From positions 1 through 7,335 of the forward strand of contig JAVWQH010000054.1 in assembly GCA_036635475.1 (NCBI GenBank): a stretch of DNA of 7,335 bases. The letters run 5' to 3'. Every line of letters starts with the position of its first letter. Position 1 is the first letter of the stretch. The position numbers were made by a program, and so were the translations under genes. The stretch comes from JAHHUA01 sp036635475. Lineage in GTDB: Bacteria > Bacillota > Clostridia > Oscillospirales > Ruminococcaceae. The notes under the pieces were generated by a model. It ran no database searches and was not told the origin of the DNA. It saw nothing but the letters and a program-made list of their open reading frames with translations. Positions 1-5,592 of the stretch are shown here, piece after piece.

Positions 1-2
1 TT

Positions 3-497
3 CAAATTGCTAAATATGAAGATGTACTGGGAGGAGATACGGTTAGATATACTTTTCCTAAACAGATCAAGAAAGAGCTTGATGCTGCAATGAAGGAAGT
101 AAAAAAACTGAAAAGAACAGACGGCAATGAAAAGGATATCGTGTTTCGCTTAGAGAGAATTATAGCAACAATTTGGCAGATACACCCCTTTAGAGAGGGT
201 AATACCAGAACTTGTATTGTATTTGCGGTACTACTGGCAAAACACCTTAGTTTTGAAGTAAATCATGATCTTTTTAAAACTCATTCAGCTTATGTGAGAA
301 ATGCTTTGGTATGGGCATCGCAAGGAATGTACTCAAAACACGAATATCTTGAGCGTATTTTTGCTGATGCAATATTAGGTGATAGCCTTAATGAGGATGA
401 TGTTTCCGCTACGGTCACTGGAAACTATGAAAGCATTGGTGAGTATAAGGTGAAAGATTATGTGGAGCGTCCACATGAGTATGTGAAAGATAAGTAA
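3..497 (+). CDS. Fic-domain protein, 5'-truncated by the window edge
   Basis: The frame is open from base 3, so the start lies outside the window; 164 residues are visible. The signature HPFREGNTRT lies at visible residues 61-70 (nt 183-212), preceded by the aromatic and hydrophobic helix typical of the Fic fold (IIATIWQI). Fic proteins usually transfer AMP from ATP onto a hydroxyl side chain of a target protein. The His (catalytic base), Phe, acidic Glu, Gly-Asn and first Arg are present. The second Arg of the canonical HxFx(D/E)GNxRxxR is replaced by Ile, so ATP binding or the transferred group may differ from the textbook enzyme. No SxxxE(G/N) inhibitory motif is seen in the visible part; it could lie upstream. 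The next gene starts 31 nt downstream and is probably co-transcribed. The Fic family call is firm; the target and the reaction are unknown. Confidence 0.88.
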   Translation, partial: QIAKYEDVLGGDTVRYTFPKQIKKELDAAMKEVKKLKRTDGNEKDIVFRLERIIATIWQIHPFREGNTRTCIVFAVLLAKHLSFEVNHDLFKTHSAYVRNALVWASQGMYSKHEYLERIFADAILGDSLNEDDVSATVTGNYESIGEYKVKDYVERPHEYVKDK

Positions 498-514
498 ATA
501 TAAAAAATGAATTT

Positions 515-520
515 GAGGAG
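515..520 (+). promoter_or_regulatory. Ribosome-binding site that favours a TTG start
   Basis: GAGGAG lies 8 nt before TTG 529 and 2 nt before GTG 523. Only the TTG has normal Gram-positive spacing, so it decides the start of the truncated ADP-ribosyltransferase-like gene. Confidence 0.6.
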
Positions 521-528
521 TTGTGTGT

Positions 529-909
529 TTGGAAGAGTTTAGGGAGTTTAACACGACAGAGGAAGTAGATAAATGGGTGTCTACAAGTTTTTCTGATAGT
601 GTTATACAGCATTTTGATTTGAATAAACAGCCTCTGCTCAGCCCAGTGAGCTTATATACTGGTTCTATTTCGGGAAAAATTAACAATTCACTTCGTAGAG
701 GGGAGTTGAGTAATAGCTTTTCTCACTTTGAAGGGTTACAATATGATTTGTGTCAAAATACAATTCCTGAGAATATCACAGTTTGGAGATATATGACCTT
801 TCAAGAAATGTTTTTGCTATGGAGGAAGACCGCTTTTGACAGAGCTATTCGTTGTAGTGCAGACAGTGGTGCATCGATTTATGATGAGCGAGGTATTTTA
901 TTTAATTAG
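529..909 (+). pseudogene. Truncated ADP-ribosyltransferase exoenzyme-like protein (N-terminal half only)
   Basis: The TTG at 529 is preferred over the in-frame GTG at 523, because GAGGAG (515-520) is 8 nt from the TTG but only 2 nt from the GTG. The product is 126 aa. Residues 43-58 read YTGS followed by INNSLRRG, and VWRYM lies at 85-89. This order matches the start of C3/Iota-type ADP-ribosyltransferase domains: the alpha-helical YT-G...IN-x-LR segment, then the strand with the NAD-binding Arg (R87). Such enzymes attach ADP-ribose from NAD to proteins. The STS motif and the catalytic ExE motif that should follow are absent. The reading frame ends about 37 residues after R87 in sequence with no resemblance to the family, so the domain is at most half present. 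It is probably an inactive remnant or a deletion/recombination junction near 820. It sits in operon arrangement behind the Fic gene. Family assignment is moderately sure; loss of function is inferred. Confidence 0.6.
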
Positions 910-910
910 T

Positions 911-985
911 ATTATTCCGTTAAATCGCACAATGTTATTCCGATAAGATTGATATTGTTCCGATAATCGGTTATACTATTCCTGT
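911..985 (+). promoter_or_regulatory. Array of four TTATTCCGATAA-like operator repeats around the Fic promoter
   Basis: Four related direct copies begin at 912 (TTATTCCGTTAA), 935 (TTATTCCGATAA), 955 (TTGTTCCGATAA) and 976 (CTATTCCTGT, degenerate). Start-to-start distances are 23, 20 and 21 nt, close to two helical turns, so the copies face the same side of the DNA. The third copy overlaps the end of the -35 box, and the fourth overlaps the -10 box and the likely transcription start. The third copy also extends into the near-perfect palindrome CCGATAATCGG (960-970). This is the expected form of a cooperative repressor-binding region. The downstream gene encodes a protein with an N-terminal DNA-binding domain, so autoregulation is the simplest reading, but the binding protein is inferred. 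Confidence 0.72.
949..977 (+). promoter_or_regulatory. Sigma-A-type promoter of the HTH-Fic gene
   Basis: TTGATA (949-954) and TATACT (972-977) are separated by exactly 17 nt. The predicted start falls near 984, giving a leader of only about 16 nt before ATG 1001. The promoter is embedded in the operator-like repeats. Confidence 0.75.
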
Positions 986-1000
986 GAAGGAGTGAATGCC

Positions 1001-1888
1001 ATGTATATTACAGTAAAAGAAGCTGCACAAAAATGGGGTATTTCCGATAGAAGAGTGCGAATCCTGTGTTCCGAAGGTAAGATACCTGGTGCATTTCAGC
1101 AAGGACGTGGATGGAAGATACCGATTGATGCGGTAAAACCAATAGATAGCCGATATAAATCTGCACCAAGTTTATTGATGCAGATTGAAGAAAAGAAAAA
1201 AGAATTAGATTTGAAGAGACCTCTTACAGCAGGCGAAGCTGCAAGACTGAATGAAGAATTTATTGTAGAATACACTTACAATTCCAATGCTATAGAGGGA
1301 AATACGCTGACATTGCGGGAAACAGATATGGTACTTCGAGGACTTACCATAGATAAGAAACCATTGAAAGACCATATGGAAGCGGTGGGGCATAAGGAGG
1401 CATTTGAATTCATCAGTGATTTGGTAAAAGAAAATGCACCTCTTACAGAACGCACGATTAAGCAGATACATTATCTTGTGCTGGCTGATAAAAAGGATGA
1501 CCGTGGTGTTTATCGCAGAGTTCCTGTTCGTATAATGGGTGCAAAACACGAGCCTGTACAACCATATTTGATTGAACCCAAGCTAACCGAGTTGCTGCTT
1601 AAGTATTCTGCCAGTGATGAAAATATTATTACAAAGCTTGTCAGGTTTCATATTGAATTTGAGGAAATTCACCCTTTCATTGATGGAAACGGCAGGACAG
1701 GACGCTTGTTGGTTAATCTGGAACTGATGAAAGCCGGTTATCCACCAATCGATATAAAATTTACAGACAGGATTGCGTATTATAATGCATTTGATGAATA
1801 TCATGTAAAAAATAATTTGTCAGCAATGGAAAAACTCTTCGCAGGATATGTGAATGAAAGATTAAATATGTATCTTTCAATGCTGTAA
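1001..1888 (+). CDS. Fic family protein with N-terminal helix-turn-helix domain and inhibitory helix
   Basis: ATG 1001 is chosen over GTG 992, because AAGGAG (987-992) overlaps the GTG but is 8 nt from the ATG. The product is 295 aa. Residues 1-45 form a MerR/excisionase-type DNA-binding module (ITVKEAAQKWGISDRRVR, then an arginine-rich wing, GRGWKIP). Residues 95-100 read SNAIEG, matching the (S/T)xxxE(G/N) inhibitory motif; the Glu would hold the second Arg of the Fic motif and block productive ATP binding. An N-terminal position before the core marks a class II Fic. The full active-site motif HPFIDGNGRTGR is at 224-235 with every consensus residue, so the enzyme should be capable of protein AMPylation, probably of itself or a partner when inhibition is relieved. 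The DNA-binding domain and the repeated operator upstream suggest self-controlled transcription. The gene is monocistronic, with its own promoter and terminator. Confidence 0.93.
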   Translation: MYITVKEAAQKWGISDRRVRILCSEGKIPGAFQQGRGWKIPIDAVKPIDSRYKSAPSLLMQIEEKKKELDLKRPLTAGEAARLNEEFIVEYTYNSNAIEGNTLTLRETDMVLRGLTIDKKPLKDHMEAVGHKEAFEFISDLVKENAPLTERTIKQIHYLVLADKKDDRGVYRRVPVRIMGAKHEPVQPYLIEPKLTELLLKYSASDENIITKLVRFHIEFEEIHPFIDGNGRTGRLLVNLELMKAGYPPIDIKFTDRIAYYNAFDEYHVKNNLSAMEKLFAGYVNERLNMYLSML

Positions 1889-1918
1889 GAGTAAAAAATA
1901 GATTTGATTTAGTGGAGA

Positions 1919-1942
1919 GCATCTATCAAAAACGATAGGTGC
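1919..1942 (+). terminator. Hairpin directly after the HTH-Fic gene (weak terminator)
   Basis: GCATCTATC (1919-1927) pairs with GATAGGTGC (1934-1942) over 9 bp with one T-G wobble and a 6-nt AC-rich loop. The following ATTTCTTATTT is only moderately T-rich, so this may be a weak terminator or an RNA 3'-end stem that supports the strong one downstream. Confidence 0.45.
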
Positions 1943-1963
1943 ATTTCTTATTTCCATTTACAG

Positions 1964-2000
1964 ACAGGCACTCTGTAAAAATGTAGAGTGCCTGTTTTTT
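1964..2000 (+). terminator. Strong rho-independent terminator of the HTH-Fic unit
   Basis: ACAGGCACTCT (1964-1974) pairs perfectly with AGAGTGCCTGT (1985-1995) across a 10-nt loop and runs into a T-tract ending at 2000. The opposite strand has no T-run after the stem, so it acts on rightward transcription and isolates the Fic unit from the next promoter. Confidence 0.9.
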
Positions 2001-2009
2001 GCAAAACCA

Positions 2010-2038
2010 TTGAAAAAACCATGAAAATGTGATATAAT
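2010..2038 (+). promoter_or_regulatory. Strong promoter of the repressor/helicase unit
   Basis: TTGAAA (2010-2015) and consensus TATAAT (2033-2038) are spaced by 17 nt. It lies directly after the terminator and gives a leader of about 45 nt before ATG 2092. No other good promoter was found before the large gene at 2483, so this one probably serves the whole unit. Confidence 0.8.
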
Positions 2039-2091
2039 AAATCATCTAAAACGTGTTATAAATAGTCAAATAGTTCGATAGGAGAAATAAT

Positions 2092-2304
2092 ATGCTGAAA
2101 AACAACATAGAGGTTGATGTTAAGGTCAAGTGCATAGAGGGTGAATTAACACAAGCACAGCTTGCGGAAAAGATTGGAACTACAGGACAGTATGTCAATC
2201 GTATTATCAAGAAAAAAGACGGTGTTGTAAATAAAACCTTTGTACAGATGCTGGAAGCACTAGGGTATGATATTGAACTTACCTATGTGAAGAGAGAAGA
2301 CTGA
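2092..2304 (+). CDS. Small Cro/CI (XRE) family helix-turn-helix regulator
   Basis: The product is 70 aa. AGGAG (2080-2084) lies 7 nt before the ATG. Residues about 19-42 form the helix-turn-helix: LTQAQLAEKIGTTGQYVNRI, with the usual Q-x-x-x-A and G-T/S-x-x-V-N pattern, followed by a basic KKK turn. The tail ALGYDIELTYVKRED is the usual end of this single-domain family and may help dimerise. There is no sensor or protease domain, so it would act as a simple DNA-binding repressor. It is the first gene behind a strong promoter and lies 178 nt upstream of the helicase-nuclease, with a broken small ORF between. By position it probably controls its own unit, although no clear operator was recognised around 2010-2080. 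The family call is firm; the regulated gene is inferred. Confidence 0.88.
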   Translation: MLKNNIEVDVKVKCIEGELTQAQLAEKIGTTGQYVNRIIKKKDGVVNKTFVQMLEALGYDIELTYVKRED

Positions 2305-2309
2305 AAACA

Positions 2310-2456
2310 ATGTCACGAAAATGAATTCCTGCAAAAAAAGCATTTGTGGATGAAATCTTCAAGGCTGTGCAGATTGAAAAAGGACGCAGGAGTAATGTTG
2401 AAATAACTGAGGATGGGGTTAAGAGAAAAAGCATGAAATATAGTGCAAAGAAGTAG
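2310..2456 (+). pseudogene. Broken small basic-protein ORF between repressor and helicase
   Basis: From ATG 2310 the frame reads M-S-R-K then TGA (2322-2324), then stays open for 43 codons to TAG 2454. The open part is protein-like: IPAKKAFVDEIFKAVQIEKG, then RRSNVEITEDGVKRKSMKYS and a lysine-rich end. It is basic, with a predicted amphipathic helix in the first half. An equally possible reading is that the true start is ATG 2321 and one extra T (in AATTCC) has shifted the frame, giving M-N-P-A-K-K and so on. Either way no intact start with a ribosome-binding site feeds this frame now. It lies between the repressor and helicase genes and was probably part of the same operon. I do not recognise the family. 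Confidence 0.5.
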
Positions 2457-2482
2457 TAAGAATGAACGTGGAAGGACACTAA

Positions 2483-5200
2483 ATGATGGATAATATGAAG
2501 AACATGGTTATAATCAAAGGATTTCCACACGATGATGTAATCAGCTGCTACTATAATAAAGACACACAGCGGCGAATGGTTGAGTTTTCAAATGGGCAGT
2601 CATTTCCTTATGGATACAATAATGTTCAGTGGCTTGGCAATCCTAATGAAATAGATTTAAACAATTATAGCTTTACAAATAATTCTGGTTTTAAATTTAA
2701 CAATATCAGAAAATGTCTTGAATTTAAAAGTTCACACTCATATCTACGTTTCTTTTATAACGATGGAACGATTAGAAGTTATAAAGCATCCGACTTGAAA
2801 ATAGAGCACAACGCTTTATCATCAGAAAAATCAAAGTCATTGTTTAACTACTATAAACAGGTATCGACAATTACAGGACTTAAATCTGATGATGGAACGA
2901 ACACACTGACTTCTAAGTACGAGAACAGCTCTTTTTTAAGTGAAAATACCGTGCTGGCTAAATACTTGAATACACAACAAGCTACTCAAAAAAAGATTGC
3001 AAATGATGCAGTTCTATTCCCTTTTGGTTGTAATTTAAGCCAAATTAGCGCTGTGAAAAATGCTTTATGTAATCAAGTCAGCGTTATTGAGGGACCTCCT
3101 GGAACAGGAAAAACGCAAACAATTCTAAATATCATAGCAAATTTGGTCGTTGGAGGCAATACAGTTGCAATAGTTTCCAATAACAATGATGCAACGAACA
3201 ATGTGTATGAGAAATTGCAGAAATACGGCTTTGCCTATATAGCTGCTGAACTTGGCAGCACTAAAAACAAGGAAATGTTTTTCAATGATAAGCAAACCAC
3301 ATACCCCCATTTTGAACATGATATTATAAGCTCTGATAAACGAAATGTAATTTTAAGTAACATAAATACGCTGGAATCGAGCTTAATTAAAATGCTTGAA
3401 AGCAAAAATAAAGCTGCAATTCTGAAACAGGAATTATCAGCACTTTTAGTTGAACAGCAGTATTTTGAAGAGTATTTCAATTCATCTTATGAAGATAAGG
3501 TAATCTTTAGAAGAACAGATAAAGTCACTTCAAGTACAGTATTAAGCTTGTGGAATGAATGTCAAAGCATTGCCGAAGGAGGTAATGCAATTGGATTTTG
3601 GACAAAACTAAAATATCTTTTTAGATATAAAATAAACAGCTTTTCACTATTTAAAGATGCCGTTGAGGATTTAATACCACAATTTAAGAAGCTATTTTAT
3701 ACATTAAAAAAAACCGAAATTGAAAAGGAAATGTCTGATTTAGAAACAAAATTATCTGAATATAGTTTTACAGAGAAACTATCAGAGCTTTCCGATAAAT
3801 CAAATTTACTTTTTAAGCATTCACTTGCAAAAAAATATACATCAAGAACAAGACAGTTATTTACTTTTGATGATCTATGGAAGAATAGCAAATTAATTTT
3901 AGATGAGTACCCTGTTATTCTTAGCTCAACCTATTCAGCCATAAGCAGTTTAAAAGGGGTTGTTTATGATTATATTATTGTGGATGAAGCTTCACAGGTT
4001 GACCTTGCAACTGGAGTGCTTGCAATGGCTTGTGCTAAAAATATAGTTATCGTTGGAGATTTAAAGCAGTTGCCTAATGTAATAACGGACGAAACAAAAC
4101 AGAAAATTTCATCTATTTCCAATGCTTCAAATATCCCAGCTAAGTATCGACAAGAGGAACAAAGCTTGCTCTCATCTGTATGTGCAGTATTTGAAAAAGC
4201 TCCAAGAATACTTCTGCGAGAGCATTATAGATGCCATCCCAAGATAATTGAATTTTGCAATCAGAAGTTTTATAACAATCAGCTTATCATTATGACTGAA
4301 GATAAAAATGAGAATGATGTTTTAAAGGTTTATATTACTTCTAAGGGTGACCACGCAAGAGGTCATTTTAATCAACGTCAAATTGATGAGATTGAAAGAA
4401 ATATTATACCTGAGTTAAGTTCAAGTGATTTTGGCATTATTACACCATATAGAACCCAAACTAATGCAATGACGGAACAACTAGACAACACTATCCCTAT
4501 TTCAACTGTTCACAAATTTCAAGGGCGTGAAAATAATGATATAATCATTTCAACTGTTGATAATGAGATTACTGAATTTACTGATAATCCCAATATGCTT
4601 AATGTCGCCGTATCGAGAGCAAAAAACCGATTACGGCTTGTTATCTCTGACAATGAAAAGAACGAGAAAACAAACATTGGTGACCTTGTTAAGTATATTG
4701 AATATAACAATTTTGAAATTAAGAAAAGTGATATATTTTCCGTTTTTGATATGCTCTATAAGTGTTTTGAAGTAACTAGGCGAGAATATCTTACTAAACA
4801 TAAAAAGGTATCGGAATATGATTCGGAAAACTTAATGTATTCAATTATTGAAGAGGTATTAGCAGAAGATAGGTTTTCTAAGTTGAGTGTTATTGTTCAT
4901 CAGCCTCTGAACTCAATTATTCGTGATTTACATAAGCTTAATGATGATGAAGCAAGATTTACTATGAACTCTTGGACTCATGTAGACTTTTTAATATATA
5001 ATAAAATTGATAAGTCACCTGTATTGGTAATCGAAGTTGATGGCCATGAGTTTCACAAAACTGGAACCAAACAACATGATCGTGATATATTAAAGGATGG
5101 AATACTTTTGAAATACGATATTCCCATTATGCGTTTCAATACTACTGGAAGTTCTGAAAAAAGAAAGCTTGAGTTTATGGTAAGTAGCTTGTTAGAATAG
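2483..5200 (+). CDS. SF1 (Upf1/Dna2-like) helicase fused to a C-terminal PD-(D/E)XK/DUF2726-like nuclease
   Basis: The product is 905 aa; GGAAGGA (2470-2476) lies 6 nt before ATG 2483. Residues 1-150 are beta-rich and unassigned, with a possible duplicated unit (FSNG...Y near 35-43 and YNDG...Y near 92-100). The helicase core shows a Q-motif region (LSQISAVKNAL) before Walker A GPPGTGKT (204-211), motif II DEASQ (501-505), motif III GDLKQLP (525-531), motif IV HYRCHP (581-586), motif V TVHKFQGRE (675-683) and motif VI NVAVSRAK (707-714). DEAxQ places it with Upf1/Dna2-type SF1B helicases. About 290 residues, partly coiled coil, separate motifs I and II. Near the C-terminus, HVDF (D835) and EVDGH (E851, D853), then HDRDILKD, fit the DUF2726/Vsr-like nuclease fold. 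It would unwind and cut DNA or RNA. Single-chain helicase-nucleases of this kind occur in anti-phage islands; that role is inferred from architecture and the neighbouring repressor. An A8 run at 3706-3713 keeps the frame. Confidence 0.9.
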   Translation: MMDNMKNMVIIKGFPHDDVISCYYNKDTQRRMVEFSNGQSFPYGYNNVQWLGNPNEIDLNNYSFTNNSGFKFNNIRKCLEFKSSHSYLRFFYNDGTIRSYKASDLKIEHNALSSEKSKSLFNYYKQVSTITGLKSDDGTNTLTSKYENSSFLSENTVLAKYLNTQQATQKKIANDAVLFPFGCNLSQISAVKNALCNQVSVIEGPPGTGKTQTILNIIANLVVGGNTVAIVSNNNDATNNVYEKLQKYGFAYIAAELGSTKNKEMFFNDKQTTYPHFEHDIISSDKRNVILSNINTLESSLIKMLESKNKAAILKQELSALLVEQQYFEEYFNSSYEDKVIFRRTDKVTSSTVLSLWNECQSIAEGGNAIGFWTKLKYLFRYKINSFSLFKDAVEDLIPQFKKLFYTLKKTEIEKEMSDLETKLSEYSFTEKLSELSDKSNLLFKHSLAKKYTSRTRQLFTFDDLWKNSKLILDEYPVILSSTYSAISSLKGVVYDYIIVDEASQVDLATGVLAMACAKNIVIVGDLKQLPNVITDETKQKISSISNASNIPAKYRQEEQSLLSSVCAVFEKAPRILLREHYRCHPKIIEFCNQKFYNNQLIIMTEDKNENDVLKVYITSKGDHARGHFNQRQIDEIERNIIPELSSSDFGIITPYRTQTNAMTEQLDNTIPISTVHKFQGRENNDIIISTVDNEITEFTDNPNMLNVAVSRAKNRLRLVISDNEKNEKTNIGDLVKYIEYNNFEIKKSDIFSVFDMLYKCFEVTRREYLTKHKKVSEYDSENLMYSIIEEVLAEDRFSKLSVIVHQPLNSIIRDLHKLNDDEARFTMNSWTHVDFLIYNKIDKSPVLVIEVDGHEFHKTGTKQHDRDILKDGILLKYDIPIMRFNTTGSSEKRKLEFMVSSLLE

Positions 5201-5321
5201 CCTAACTATTTCACGTAGAGACGGTCTGTTTGCTGACCAAAAACAAGTAGAAAAAATGTGGAAAAATCCGATAAGATACGCGTTTATCGAAAGCTCGAAC
5301 AGACAGCGAAGAAACGGTTAA
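5196..5321 (+). pseudogene. C-terminal coding remnant of an unidentified gene
   Basis: A frame open from 5196 to TAA 5319 overlaps the last codons of the helicase gene by 5 nt and reads like the charged end of a real protein: SRRDGLFADQKQVEKMW (5211-5261), then KNPIRYAFIESSNRQRR and a final N-G. There is no start codon with a ribosome-binding site, so nothing complete is encoded here. The likely reading is that the helicase cassette has been placed against, or has replaced, the 5' part of an older gene. I do not recognise the family. The evidence is only amino-acid composition and flow, so a chance frame cannot be excluded. Confidence 0.38.
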
Positions 5322-5330
5322 TTTGAAAAT

Positions 5331-5378
5331 AAGGGCAGATTTTGATATGCCATTGAGCATAAATTGGAAGCTGCCCTT
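5331..5378. repeat. Long imperfect hairpin after the helicase unit
   Basis: AAGGGCAG (5331-5338) and CTGCCCTT (5371-5378) form an 8-bp outer stem. The inside pairs further through TTTTGA with TTGGAA (partly G-T), then TATGC with GCATA around the loop CATTGA. No T-run follows on the + strand; on the - strand a weak ATTTTC follows, so it could end leftward transcripts poorly, or be a structured RNA or DNA-end element. It is the only obvious structure between the coding remnant and the wall-protein promoter. Confidence 0.5.
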
Positions 5379-5484
5379 TGACCGATTGTTGCAATATGCC
5401 TTAGCGAGTGCATAGGACTGCTGGCATAGTGGGAGTGTGTAGTGTTGTTGGCGGCAATAGGAAGGCTTTTATAGTAATTTAGTG
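5379..5484. other. Intergenic stretch with no convincing gene
   Basis: This part of the gap between the helicase and wall-protein genes (5201-5592) is locally G-rich for the window. TATGCC and GGCATA inverted sequences occur near 5395 and 5432. One frame encodes a short hydrophobic run (CIGLLA, a TAG, then WECVVLLAAIG), which might be a decayed membrane peptide, but there is no start or ribosome-binding site. No tRNA, riboswitch or CRISPR pattern is visible. It probably belongs to the same scar as the coding remnant and hairpin upstream. Confidence 0.4.
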
Positions 5485-5513
5485 TTGTAAAAAACAGAAA
5501 AAAATGATATAGT
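5485..5513 (+). promoter_or_regulatory. Probable promoter of the wall-protein gene
   Basis: TTGTAA (5485-5490) and TATAGT (5508-5513) are separated by 17 nt. The predicted leader is about 70 nt, purine-rich, and ends in the ribosome-binding site AAGGAG (5581-5586). Confidence 0.55.
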
Positions 5514-5592
5514 TTTAAAAGAATATGAAATAAGCGTGTGTGTAATTGGTATAAAAGATCAATAAAAAATAAGAAGGGAAAAGGAGTATGAT

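Noticed and set aside
375..686. Minus-strand frames of 65-103 codons opposite the Fic and ART-like genes
   Set aside because: They lie entirely opposite better-supported coding sequence, have no ribosome-binding site, and their translations show no domain-like pattern.
911..985. CRISPR array
   Set aside because: The repeat unit is only about 12 nt, spacing is 20-23 nt start to start, and the copies overlap a promoter; this is an operator, not repeat-spacer architecture.
2322..2324. TGA read as selenocysteine in the small ORF
   Set aside because: It falls at codon 5, no selenocysteine-insertion stem is apparent after it, and a decayed start explains it more simply.
3706..3713. A8 run in the helicase gene as a programmed frameshift site
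   Set aside because: The zero frame continues intact to the nuclease domain and no stop-bypassing product is needed; it may still be slippage-prone.
3125..4710. Several minus-strand frames and one plus-strand frame (4557-4775) within the helicase gene
   Set aside because: The helicase frame carries all expected motifs through this stretch; the others are chance frames in AT-rich DNA.
5331..5484. Riboswitch or tRNA-like structured RNA
   Set aside because: Beyond one long hairpin no recognisable conserved core, cloverleaf or anti-terminator arrangement is visible, and the next gene's promoter lies downstream of it.
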